Below, in pieces: positions 34,344 through 42,689 of a DNA stretch of 64,000 nucleotides (its first letter is position 1; each line of letters starts with the position of its first letter). Both the position numbers and the translations under genes were made by a program. The stretch is from Nocardia sp. CY41. GTDB lineage: Bacteria; Actinomycetota; Actinomycetes; Mycobacteriales; Mycobacteriaceae. The notes under the pieces were generated by a model, which was not told the origin of the DNA, ran no database searches, and was given only the letters and a program-made list of their open reading frames with translations. The stretch is from assembly GCF_009829325.1 (NCBI RefSeq), contig NZ_VUOS01000007.1, positions 186,001 to 250,000 of the forward strand, in the 5' to 3' direction.

Positions 34344-35231
34344 CTATGGCCGCAACACCGACACCAGGAATTCGGTCTGGTCGTAAACCGCTTTCTCGAA
34401 GACCTCGTCGAAATGGATGTCGAAATGCCCGGCGGGATAACGCTTCACCACCGCGTGCTTGGTGCGCTCGGCGGCGCGCAGCGCCGATTTCACCGGTGCC
34501 ACGGAGTCGTCGTCGCACAGCGCGTACAGCACCGGCATCTTCAGGGCTTTCGCGCGTCGCCCCGGTGCGTCGAAGAGCGCGGAGAACGCCACTCGCGCGG
34601 CGACTTTCGGCTCGTAGGTCTCGCTCTCGTCGGTCAGCCTGCGGAAGCCGTCCGGCACGTCGGGCGCGCTCATCAGCGCCGCGGCGCGTTTGCGTCCGGC
34701 GAGCCGGATCCCGGTGGGCTTGCGCCGGATCGGCGCGAGCAGCAGATCGGCGGCGGCGATGGTGGCGACCTTGATGGAGCTGATCGGCCCCTTGGCCAGT
34801 GCCGAGGACAGACCGCTGGTGAACGGCACCTGCGCGACCACGGCCGCGAGGTAGGCGTCGTCCGGCGCGACGGACAGCACGTGACCGCCCCCGAAAGACG
34901 TGCCCCACAACGCGATCCGGGTCGCGTCGATGCCGCGCAGTGTGCGCGCGTACGCGATGGCGGCATGCCAGTCCGCGCGCTGGCGCGCGATGCTCAGCAG
35001 TTGGCGCGGTGTGCCCTGACTGGCACCGAAATGCCGATAGTCGAAGACCAGGACCGCTATTCCCGCGGCGGCGAATCGCCGTGCGTACCGATCCAGTCCC
35101 ATTTCCCGATTGGCCCCCAGGCCGTGTCCCATCACCACTAGCGGGCGGGGTTTGGGTGCGCCGTCCGGGCGATATAGCCACGCCGCGCACTGTTCGCTTC
35201 CGGAGGGGAAGCCGACCTCGACACGTTCCAT
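34344..35231 (-). CDS. Alpha/beta hydrolase (dienelactone hydrolase-like)
   Basis: The 295-residue protein starts at ATG 35231. It shows PLVVMGHGLGANREMGLDRY (oxyanion-hole region), a nucleophile elbow LWGTSFGGGH with Ser, YALCDDDSVAP with the acid, and YPAGHFDIHFDE with the His. This matches serine hydrolases of the alpha/beta family that act on acyl or ester bonds. The substrate is unpredictable. The start lies 29 bases from the divergent RNase P RNA, so their promoters share a short interval. Confidence 0.85.
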   Translation of the reverse strand: MERVEVGFPSGSEQCAAWLYRPDGAPKPRPLVVMGHGLGANREMGLDRYARRFAAAGIAVLVFDYRHFGASQGTPRQLLSIARQRADWHAAIAYARTLRGIDATRIALWGTSFGGGHVLSVAPDDAYLAAVVAQVPFTSGLSSALAKGPISSIKVATIAAADLLLAPIRRKPTGIRLAGRKRAAALMSAPDVPDGFRRLTDESETYEPKVAARVAFSALFDAPGRRAKALKMPVLYALCDDDSVAPVKSALRAAERTKHAVVKRYPAGHFDIHFDEVFEKAVYDQTEFLVSVLRP

Positions 35232-35260
35232 GGCCACCAACCGTACCGAGTATCCTGGGA

Positions 35261-35690
<430 letters not shown>

Positions 35691-35779
35691 GGGTTGCTTC
35701 GCACCCCTGCCCGAAGCCCCGGAGTTCCGTGCCGCGGTCGATTGATCGGGTATGCGAAGCACGCCTGAAGGATCGGGGG

Positions 35780-36151
35780 TCAGCACATGAGTTTGGCCAT
35801 TTGGTAGATCGCCTTGGCTTCCTCGGCGCTGGGCTGGGTGGCGCCGCCCGCGCGCTTGGTGATGTTCGCGACGACGTCGTCCTCGGACTTACCCGCTTTG
35901 ATGTCCCCGCAGGTCTCGGTCAGGATGCTCGCGATCTTCGCGTCGTCCTTGCCTTCGGCCAGCTTGGGGAACGCGCCGCGGAAACTGACGAGGAACGCGC
36001 CCGCCTTCACGCTGTCGATCTGGGCGGCGGCCTGCGCCGCCGTCGTGGTGGCGGACGAGGTGGCGTCGCTGGTCTTGTCCTCGCCGCATCCGGTGAGGAG
36101 CAGGGCGAAGAGGGTGGCACTGGCCGCGATAGCGGCGGTAGTTCTTGTCAC
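35780..36151 (-). CDS. DUF732 lipoprotein
   Basis: The 123-residue product starts at ATG 36151 with a lipoprotein signal: LFALLLTGCGED places the modified Cys at residue 22. The mature part has a Ser/Thr/Ala linker, then the DUF732 fold with conserved Cys residues (ETCGDIKAGKSEDDVV, then IYQMAKLMC) likely forming a disulfide. DUF732 proteins are small secreted or membrane-anchored actinobacterial proteins without established function. It is transcribed toward rnpB on the opposite strand. Confidence 0.82.
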   Translation of the reverse strand: MTRTTAAIAASATLFALLLTGCGEDKTSDATSSATTTAAQAAAQIDSVKAGAFLVSFRGAFPKLAEGKDDAKIASILTETCGDIKAGKSEDDVVANITKRAGGATQPSAEEAKAIYQMAKLMC

Positions 36152-36183
36152 GAGGCGGCATGCTATCGGGCTGGAACCGCCGC

Positions 36184-36210
36184 CGCCTCCCGTCAGGTGA
36201 ACGGGAGGCG
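36184..36210. terminator. Perfect 10-bp hairpin
   Basis: Arms cgcctcccgt (36184-36193) and acgggaggcg (36201-36210) are exact reverse complements around a 7-base loop. It sits 28 bases after the stop of the minus-strand small ORF at 36239, in terminator position, and upstream of the DUF732 gene. No T-run follows. Confidence 0.7.
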
Positions 36211-36238
36211 ACGAGTAGTGGGAAAAAGAATCGCGCGG

Positions 36239-36331
36239 TCAGACCGGGTCGATCACGAAAACCTGAGCCCAGTACGCGGCCTGCTCGGGGCCCAGCAGAG
36301 GCAACAGGTAGTCGTACAAAATCGATGACAT
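36239..36331 (-). CDS. Possible 30-residue small protein
   Basis: A 30-codon frame starts at ATG 36331 behind GGGAG (8 bases upstream) and ends at TGA 36239, followed by a perfect hairpin. The product is hydrophobic and aromatic: MSSILYDYLLPLLGPEQAAY then WAQVFVIDPV. One amphipathic or membrane-associated helix is possible. It is too short for usual gene finders; the ribosome-binding site, terminator and amino-acid composition are the support. Function unknown. Confidence 0.45.
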   Translation of the reverse strand: MSSILYDYLLPLLGPEQAAYWAQVFVIDPV

Positions 36332-36586
36332 AGGCGTGAAGCTCCCAAATTGTCGACGTGTGGGACATTTCCGAAGGTGCGGGCGAACCGGACGCCCGTC
36401 ACGGCGGGCCACGTTAGCAGCGCGACCTCGCTCATGTCGCGCGGCCGGAATTTCCGTTGTCCGATTCGTTCGGAACTGGCCCTGATCGTGATCGACGTCA
36501 TAAAGTAGTCGCCGTTGGCAAGGCCCGATGCGGGGCAGCAGCGGGCCCTTCGTTCTTCGATCGCGGGAAAGCAGGTCTCAATACAT

Positions 36587-36919
36587 ATGCGAGTAGTTCG
36601 CTCCATGGTCGCCGGCGCATTGGTCGCGGGCGCCGCTTCGGTTTTTGCGGTGCTGGGTGCTGGTTCGGCGAGCGCGGTCGCGGTGACCCCGCTGCCGGGT
36701 GGGGTTCAGGTCGACCTGAGTCCCGCGGACACGGTATGGGTGCACCAGAATCACGTCGGCCTGGCTCTGGCCGGGCTGCCGCACCCGTCCGCCGCCTCCT
36801 TCGGCGAGGCGCTGGACGCCGCGGCTCAGGTGTCGTCCTCGGTGCCGGGTGGCCGGGTCACCTTCACCGTCTACGGGCCGTTCGACCAGTTGAACGGCAC
36901 TATGCTGGCGCTGCAGTAG
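36587..36919 (+). CDS. Secreted hypothetical protein
   Basis: The 110-residue protein starts at ATG 36587, with a signal peptide: RSMVAGALVAGAASVFAVLG followed by AGSASAVAV with an AxA site. The mature domain is beta-rich (GVQVDLSPADTVWVHQNHVG, VTFTVYGPFDQLNGT), about 80 residues, with no Cys. Related small exported proteins of unknown function occur in nocardiae. It precedes the RNB ribonuclease gene by 15 bases on the same strand, which may be accidental. Confidence 0.75.
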   Translation: MRVVRSMVAGALVAGAASVFAVLGAGSASAVAVTPLPGGVQVDLSPADTVWVHQNHVGLALAGLPHPSAASFGEALDAAAQVSSSVPGGRVTFTVYGPFDQLNGTMLALQ

Positions 36920-36934
36920 GACCGGCGCGCAAGC

Positions 36935-38386
36935 GTGGAACTCCACCAGCGGATCGTCTCGGCACCGGTGAATTTCGGTGCCATACGATCGGAGTTCGGC
37001 CTGGCCTCGGCGTATCCCGCCGAGGCCGGCGCGGAGGCCCGCGACGCGGTGGACGCGTTCGCGGGCGACCGGGTCGATCGCACGGACATCCCGTTCGTGA
37101 CGATCGACCCGCCCGGGGCCATGGATCTGGATCAGGCCCTGCATATCGAACGCACTCCCAGCGGCTTCACCGTGCATTACGCCATCGCCGATGTGGGTGC
37201 CGTGATCTACCCCGACGGCGCGCTCGCCAAAGAGTCCGGCGCGCGAGGGCAAACCTTCTACCTTCCCGACGGCACCGTTCCGCTGCACCCGCCGGTGCTG
37301 TCGGAGGGTTCCGCGAGTCTGCTTCCCGACCGGTCGCGTCCGGCCGCGCTGTGGACCATCGAGCTCGACGACCAGGCCGAACCGGTGCGGTTCTCGGTGG
37401 TCCGCGCCTTGGTGCGCTCCCGCGCCCGGCTCGACTACCTCCGCGTGCAGGCCGACGCGGAGTCCGGAAGCCTGCATCCCTCGATCGCGGCCCTGCCGGA
37501 ATTCGGCACGCGGCGCATCGAGGCGGGAGTGGCGCGCGGCGCGATCGGGCTGCGGTTGCCCGCGCAAACCATCATCGAGGACGAGCACGCCGACGGGCAC
37601 TGGCGGCTGGTGGTGGAACCGCGCACCGCCGCCGACGACTGGAACGAGCAGGTCTCGCTGCTGACCGGCATGTGCGCGGCGCGGATCATGCTGGACGGGG
37701 ACGCGCCCGCCCGGGAGCGAGTCGCGCTGCTGCGCACCATGCCGCCCCCCTCCGAACCCGCGCTCGAGTCGATGCGCCGTACCGCGCAGGCGCTGGGCGT
37801 GGCCTGGCCCGACGGCGAACCGGTCGGGCAGATGCTGGCCCGGCTGGACACCGGCACGCCCGCGGCGCTGGTGCTGATGTCCGAGGCGACCACCCTGCTG
37901 CGCGGAGCGTCTTACACCGTGGTCGACGGCGCGGCCGGGGAGCCGCCCGGGCCCGACACCCTGCGGCACAGTGCGATCGGGGCCCCGTACGCGCACGTCA
38001 CCGCTCCTTTGCGGCGGTTGTCCGACCGGTTCGCGACCGAGATCTGCCTGGCCCGGTGCGCGGGAGCCGAGGTGCCGCGCTGGGTGCGGGACGGGCTGAC
38101 GGGCGCGGCCGACGCCATGCGGCGCAGCGACAGCGTCGCGGGCAAGATCGAGCGCGCCTGCATCGATCTGACCGAGTCGAGCGTGCTGGCGCGGCGGATC
38201 GGTGCGGAGTTCGACGCCGTCGTGGTGCGCGAGGCCAACGGCAACCGACCGGCCGTGGTCTTCGTCGCCGACCCACCGGTGCTCGGGCCGTGCGGGGGAA
38301 ATCCACCGGAAGGCGAATCGGTGCGGGTGCGGCTGCTGTCGGCCGACCCGGCGGAGCGGAAAGTGTTCTTCACCTATCCTGCGTGA
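36935..38386 (+). CDS. RNB-domain exoribonuclease (RNase II/R family)
   Basis: The 483-residue protein starts at GTG 36935. The RNB catalytic motif is FVTIDPPGAMDLDQALHIER, whose Asp residues bind magnesium, with HYAIADVGAVIYPDGALAKE, QTFYLPDGTVPLHP and YAHVTAPLRRLSDRFATEIC downstream. It lacks the cold-shock and S1 domains of full RNase R, as in the short actinobacterial RNB proteins. It should degrade RNA 3' to 5' in the cytoplasm. It is convergent with the Pip-CHAD gene. Confidence 0.9.
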   Translation: MELHQRIVSAPVNFGAIRSEFGLASAYPAEAGAEARDAVDAFAGDRVDRTDIPFVTIDPPGAMDLDQALHIERTPSGFTVHYAIADVGAVIYPDGALAKESGARGQTFYLPDGTVPLHPPVLSEGSASLLPDRSRPAALWTIELDDQAEPVRFSVVRALVRSRARLDYLRVQADAESGSLHPSIAALPEFGTRRIEAGVARGAIGLRLPAQTIIEDEHADGHWRLVVEPRTAADDWNEQVSLLTGMCAARIMLDGDAPARERVALLRTMPPPSEPALESMRRTAQALGVAWPDGEPVGQMLARLDTGTPAALVLMSEATTLLRGASYTVVDGAAGEPPGPDTLRHSAIGAPYAHVTAPLRRLSDRFATEICLARCAGAEVPRWVRDGLTGAADAMRRSDSVAGKIERACIDLTESSVLARRIGAEFDAVVVREANGNRPAVVFVADPPVLGPCGGNPPEGESVRVRLLSADPAERKVFFTYPA

Positions 38387-38416
38387 ACGGCCGCGGTGCG
38401 ACGGCGAGCGGCCGGA

Positions 38417-40270
38417 TCACCCCGTGATGACCGCTCCGAACACCGCGGCGGCAGTGGCCGGGTAACGGCTCAGCTCGCGCCCGGCCGCGGCGTCCTCCGC
38501 CGCCGCGAGGAGCTCGTAGAGACCGGCGTCCTCGCCGGCCGCGACGGCCTCGGTCGCCCGGTGCAGGATCGCGTCGTGCGATTCCACCGCGTCGCGGTGA
38601 TCACCGAGCACGGTTTGCAGCTTCTTGGCGCGGCCGCCGCGCTCGGCGGCCTCCTCGCCGAGCACCTGCTCCGCCGCCTCGCACGCGTACCGCAGGCGCT
38701 TGGCGCTCTTGCGGATGTCGTGCAGCAGCTCCACCCGTTCGCGTGGGTCGACGGTGGGCTCGGCGCGGACCAAGGTCTCCACCCGGTCGAGGTCGCGGCG
38801 CAACACTTCCCCGAAGACGTCCGTCGCGGACGCCGCGGCGCGGGAGTGGCGCAAGGGCGGATCGGTGCGCCATCCGGACAGTTCTTCCCGCAACGCGCGG
38901 TAACGCGCGTCGTCCAGCGCGGTCAGCACCTCGTCGTGCGCCGCGCGATAACGATCCCGCTCGGCCCGCACCAGACGCGCGGTGACGGCGTCGACCGCGG
39001 CCGGGTCGGCGTGCTCGGCGTGCTCGGCCAGCAGCGCGGCGAACCGGTCGGCGCGCACCTCGGCGTCCCGCGCCGCGCCGAGCAATCCGGCCAGCCACTT
39101 GAGTTCCGCGCCCATCGCGCCGGCCGATTGCTTGACCAGCAGTTTGCCGTAGGACCGCAGCACACTGCGCAGCCTGCGGGTGGCCACCCGCATCTGATGG
39201 ACCGAATCCGGCGCGTCGGCCCGGACCTCGGGCTCGGCGGCCAAGAGCCGATCGATGTCCTCCCGCAGCGCGTCCACCAGTGCGTCCCCGGCCGTGACCA
39301 CCGTGCCCACCCCCACTTTCGCGAATCGGTCGGTCGCTTCGACGAGATGGTGCGTGATGCCGGGCTCGCTCGCCGCGTGCCCGGCGTCGTCGACGATGTG
39401 CAGGACCGAGCCCGGCCAGGCCCGGTGCAGCTCCCACGCGCTCACGGCCGGGCAGACGATGTCATGGCGGCCCTGCACGATCACGGCGGGGATGTGCGAG
39501 ATCACGCCGATGTCACGCAACAGCTGCCCCTCGTCGAGGAAACCGCCGTGGCGGAAGTAGTGGTTCTCGATTCTGGCGAAGGCAAGCGCGAATCGCGGCT
39601 CGGAGGTCTCGCTCACCCGATCCGGTTGCGGCCGTAGCGAACTCGTCGCGCCCTCCCAGCTCGACCAGGCTATCGCGGCGGTGCGCGCGATGTCCTCGTC
39701 GGGCGAGTGCAGCAGCCGGTGGTAGACCTCGACCAGATCCTGGTCGCGTTCGTCCTCGGGCACCGGCGCGAGGAACTTCTCCCACTCGTCCGGATAGACG
39801 TAGCCCGCTGCGCCGTTGTAGTACCAGTCGATTTCCTTGCGTCGCAACAGGAAGATGCCGCGCAGCACCAATTCCGTCACGCGCTCGGGGTGCCGTTGCG
39901 CGTAGGCCAGCGCCAGCGTGGAACCCCACGAGCCGCCGAACACCTGCCAGCGGGCGATGCCGAGATGTTCGCGCAGCGCCTCGATGTCGGCGATCAGATG
40001 ACCGGTGGTGTTGTGCTCCAGACTCGCGTCGTCGGCCAGGTGCGGGGTGGACCGGCCGCAACCACGCTGGTCGAACAGCACGATGCGATAGGCGGCCGGA
40101 TCGAAGAACTGTCGATGGAACGGCGCGGTGCCGCCGCCCGGCCCGCCGTGCAGGAACACCACCGGCTTGCCGTCCGGATTGCCGCTGACTTCCCAGTAGA
40201 CCGACTGGCCGTCGCCGACCGCCAGCATGCCGGAGGCGTAGGGCTCGATCGGGGGATAGAGAGTGCGCAT
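38417..40270 (-). CDS. Proline iminopeptidase fused to a CHAD domain
   Basis: The 617-residue protein starts at ATG 40270. Residues 1-317 are a full proline iminopeptidase (S33): VFLHGGPGGG, catalytic Ser114 in FGGSWGS, Asp270 in GRHD, His298 in AGHAA. Residues 326-617 are a CHAD domain with conserved His-rich helices: SVHQMRVATRRLRSVLR and ELLHDIRKSAKRLRYAC. CHAD domains bind polyphosphate and are usually joined to CYTH, as in the mycobacterial protein encoded beside panB. Here CYTH is absent and Pip takes its place. The frame is continuous, with no internal stop near the junction (about 39319). Confidence 0.85.
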   Translation of the reverse strand: MRTLYPPIEPYASGMLAVGDGQSVYWEVSGNPDGKPVVFLHGGPGGGTAPFHRQFFDPAAYRIVLFDQRGCGRSTPHLADDASLEHNTTGHLIADIEALREHLGIARWQVFGGSWGSTLALAYAQRHPERVTELVLRGIFLLRRKEIDWYYNGAAGYVYPDEWEKFLAPVPEDERDQDLVEVYHRLLHSPDEDIARTAAIAWSSWEGATSSLRPQPDRVSETSEPRFALAFARIENHYFRHGGFLDEGQLLRDIGVISHIPAVIVQGRHDIVCPAVSAWELHRAWPGSVLHIVDDAGHAASEPGITHHLVEATDRFAKVGVGTVVTAGDALVDALREDIDRLLAAEPEVRADAPDSVHQMRVATRRLRSVLRSYGKLLVKQSAGAMGAELKWLAGLLGAARDAEVRADRFAALLAEHAEHADPAAVDAVTARLVRAERDRYRAAHDEVLTALDDARYRALREELSGWRTDPPLRHSRAAASATDVFGEVLRRDLDRVETLVRAEPTVDPRERVELLHDIRKSAKRLRYACEAAEQVLGEEAAERGGRAKKLQTVLGDHRDAVESHDAILHRATEAVAAGEDAGLYELLAAAEDAAAGRELSRYPATAAAVFGAVITG

Positions 40271-40283
40271 CCGGCCGCCCGGC

Positions 40284-40733
40284 TCAGAACGCCAGACCCG
40301 AGGCCAGATCCGGGATGCCCAGCGCCTCCACGGCCTGCTGGCGCACGTCGGGGCAGGCCTTGACCGTGGCACGGTCGACGATCGGCTTGTCGGCCAGCAC
40401 CGCGGCGTTGATGCCGCCGTTGCGCAGTGCCCACTCGTGGACCAACGCGTTCAGGCCGATCTTGCCCAGGGTGCCGCCCTGGATTCGCCAGTTGGACAGC
40501 TCCGGCCGGATCATGTCGCACAGCTGGGTCGCGGCCGCGTCGGAGATCTCCGGGCTCGCCGGTGTGGTGCGGCCCGCGGTGGTGCCCGGCGTGGCGGTGG
40601 CCGACGCCGTGGTCGAACTCGAGCTGCCGGTGGGGGCCGGTCCCGAGTCGCTGCCGCAAGCGGTCAACGCCGCGGCGGCGAGAGCGCCCGCCACCAGCAG
40701 GGTGCTGCGTGAAATCCAACGGCTGTACGGCAT
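40284..40733 (-). CDS. Putative lipoprotein
   Basis: The 149-residue product starts at ATG 40733. The signal peptide ends in a lipobox, ALAAAALTACGSD. A Ser/Thr/Pro/Ala linker (residues 27-60) leads to a helical domain of about 85 residues with two Cys residues (LCDMIRPELSNW and KACPDVRQQAVEALG). No family was recognised. It lies 13 bases upstream of the Pip-CHAD gene on the same strand, so co-transcription is likely. Confidence 0.75.
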   Translation of the reverse strand: MPYSRWISRSTLLVAGALAAAALTACGSDSGPAPTGSSSSTTASATATPGTTAGRTTPASPEISDAAATQLCDMIRPELSNWRIQGGTLGKIGLNALVHEWALRNGGINAAVLADKPIVDRATVKACPDVRQQAVEALGIPDLASGLAF

Positions 40734-40977
40734 GGGTACCTCTGGTCGTGTCGGTATTGTCGGCATCGAGTCTGCCATTGTTTTCGCCGACCGGCCCGAA
40801 CCGGCCGTTTTCGGTGGGAATAGATCAGCGCAACCGTGCGCGCAGCTCGGACCGCCCGGTGTGCACAAGTCACCGACGGGACGAGGAGTGTCGGTTTAGG
40901 CTGGGTTCGCAACCGGCGCAGCGAATCCGGCAGGTGGAGCGCTGACTGCGCGCCCGAAGTCCTTCGCGCCGTCGGAG

Positions 40978-41379
40978 CTAGCGATCGACGCGGATCATCG
41001 GAAGCTCTGGTCGTACCTTTGCGATGGATTCGAAGTCGGCGTCCGCGTGCAGGAGCGTCAGGCGGTGCTCGAGCGCGGTGAGAGCGATGACGATGTCCAT
41101 CGGCGACGGCCCGCGATGGTGGCCGATTCGGATCAGGTCACGCTGCACCGCCAGCACGTGACGCCAAGGATCATCGAGCGCGGGGTACCAGCCGAACGTA
41201 CGGCCCAGCACTGCGAAGAACGGTTCGAAGTCCTTGCCCGACCGAACGGAGACCATGAGTTCGGCTTCGACGGGCGGGCAGACGGCGACGAGTCCTTGTG
41301 CCACTTGGCGCGGCCACGGGTCGTGCACCTGGCCACGAAGCAGTCGCCACACGGCCGAGGTGTCGGCGAGGTAGGTCAA
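40978..41379 (-). CDS. vapC: VapC-type PIN-domain ribonuclease toxin
   Basis: The 133-residue protein starts at ATG 41379, overlapping vapB by ATGA. The PIN active-site acids are visible: Asp6 in YLADTSAVWRLL, Glu in VEAELMVSV, Asp in SPMDIVIALTALE and Asp in LHADADFESIA. VapC toxins cleave specific RNAs, often tRNA, and are neutralised by VapB. The gene order and overlap are standard for the pair. It stands between panB and the lipoprotein gene, in otherwise core DNA. Confidence 0.9.
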   Translation of the reverse strand: MTYLADTSAVWRLLRGQVHDPWPRQVAQGLVAVCPPVEAELMVSVRSGKDFEPFFAVLGRTFGWYPALDDPWRHVLAVQRDLIRIGHHRGPSPMDIVIALTALEHRLTLLHADADFESIAKVRPELPMIRVDR

Positions 41380-41594
41380 CGCCGGGACCGCTCCTCGCCT
41401 GCCAGCACGTCGAAGTCCAGGATTTCCTCGGCATTGGCCTGCAGCCAGGCCAAGCCGCGGGCGCGATCGTCCGCGGTCAGGCCCGCTGCGATGGCCAATG
41501 CCCGGTTGATCGTGTCACGCTTGGTCCGCGTGCCCAGCTGCTGCTGCGCGAACGCCAGTGCGCCGTCATCGAGGTCGACTATGGTCCGCGACAT
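41376..41594 (-). CDS. vapB: VapB-type antitoxin
   Basis: The 72-residue protein starts at ATG 41594. The N-terminal ribbon-helix-helix or related DNA-binding strand is RTIVDLDDGALAFAQQQLG, followed by TKRDTINRALAIAAGL, matching the VapB45/Rv-type DUF2191 antitoxin pattern. The C-terminal half (LAWLQANAEEILDFDVL) would bind the toxin. Its ribosome-binding site AGGGAGG is inside the right arm of the 15-bp palindrome at 41602-41643. Confidence 0.87.
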   Translation of the reverse strand: MSRTIVDLDDGALAFAQQQLGTRTKRDTINRALAIAAGLTADDRARGLAWLQANAEEILDFDVLAGEERSRR

Positions 41595-41601
41595 GGCTAC
41601 A

Positions 41602-41643
41602 CCTCCCTTGATATACGGATATCAGAGAGTATATCAAGGGAGG
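41602..41643 (-). promoter_or_regulatory. VapBC operator: perfect 15-bp inverted repeat
   Basis: Arms cctcccttgatatac (41602-41616) and gtatatcaagggagg (41629-41643) are exact reverse complements, 12 bases apart. The element lies immediately upstream of vapB and immediately downstream of panB. The arm nearest vapB contains its ribosome-binding site. It is probably the VapB(C) autoregulatory operator; as RNA it could also end panB transcription or hide the vapB start. Confidence 0.8.
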
Positions 41644-41651
41644 CCGTGATG

Positions 41652-42512
41652 TCAGAAGCTGTGCTCCGGCCCCGGGAAGGTGCCCCGGCGCACTTCGTCG
41701 GCGTAGGCCGCTGCGGCAGAGCGCAATTCGTCGCCCACGTTGCCGAAGCGCTTGACGAACTTGGCGGTCTTGCCGCTGGTGTAACCGGCCATGTCCTGCC
41801 AGACCAGCACCTGCGCGTCGGTGTCGGAGCCTGCGCCGATGCCGACCGTCGGAATGGTCAGCTTGCGAGTGACCTGCCCCGCCAGCTCCGCCGGGACCAT
41901 CTCCATGACCACGGAGAACGCGCCCGCCTCCTGGACCGCGATGGCGTCGGCGATCAGCTGTTCGGCGCCGTCGCCGCGGCCCTGCACCCGGAATCCGCCG
42001 AGGGTGTTCACACTCTGCGGGGTGAAGCCGATGTGCGCCATGACCGGGATGCCCGCCGCGGTGACGAGCGCGATCTGCTCGGCGACCCGCTCGCCGCCCT
42101 CCAGCTTCACCGCATGCGCCCCGCCCTCCTTCATGAACCTGGTCGCGGTGGCCAGCGCCTGCTGCGGGGAGGACTCGTAGGTGCCGAACGGCAGGTCGGC
42201 CACCACCAGCGCGTGCGGCGCGCCGCGCACCACGCCGCGTACCAGCGGGATGAGCTCGTCCACGGTGATCGGCACGGTGGTGTCGTAGCCGTACACGACG
42301 TTGGCCGCGGAGTCGCCGACCAGCAGCACCGGGATGCCTGCTTCTTCGAACAGCCGCGCCGAGGAGTAGTCGTAGGCGGTGAGCATCGCCCAGCGTTCGC
42401 CATCGGCTTTCATCTGCTGCAAGTGGTGCACCCGGGTCTTGCGCACGACCTTCTTGGGCTCCGCGGGCGCCGCACCGTAGGCAGGGGTTTCCGAATCGGA
42501 TACGGACATCAT
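41652..42512 (-). CDS. panB: 3-methyl-2-oxobutanoate hydroxymethyltransferase
   Basis: The enzyme makes ketopantoate for pantothenate and CoA synthesis. The 286-residue reading starts at ATG 42512 (or the adjacent ATG 42509). It has the PanB signatures [62 protein letters not shown] and [14 protein letters not shown] with the conserved Glu. It is divergent from the Hip1-like gene. The N-terminal 20 residues are variable, as in related actinobacteria. Confidence 0.95.
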   Translation of the reverse strand: MMSVSDSETPAYGAAPAEPKKVVRKTRVHHLQQMKADGERWAMLTAYDYSSARLFEEAGIPVLLVGDSAANVVYGYDTTVPITVDELIPLVRGVVRGAPHALVVADLPFGTYESSPQQALATATRFMKEGGAHAVKLEGGERVAEQIALVTAAGIPVMAHIGFTPQSVNTLGGFRVQGRGDGAEQLIADAIAVQEAGAFSVVMEMVPAELAGQVTRKLTIPTVGIGAGSDTDAQVLVWQDMAGYTSGKTAKFVKRFGNVGDELRSAAAAYADEVRRGTFPGPEHSF

Positions 42513-42689
42513 CGTCCCTTTCGTCTGTGTCGCCTCGGGGCCCGTCCGGGTCCCCGGGATTGTCTGACGAGAATCAGTGTGCCACCCGCCACCGACCCGG
42601 ATTAAGGCCGATGACCGGTGCAATTGGTCACAGCGCAGAAGTTTGCCCGGGGGCGGTGCCCGCGGGTGCCCGGTGGCAATATCGGAGGC

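Noticed and set aside
41602..41643. Terminal inverted repeat of an insertion sequence
   Set aside because: The arms are only 12 bases apart, with no transposase or target duplication; the position fits a toxin-antitoxin operator.
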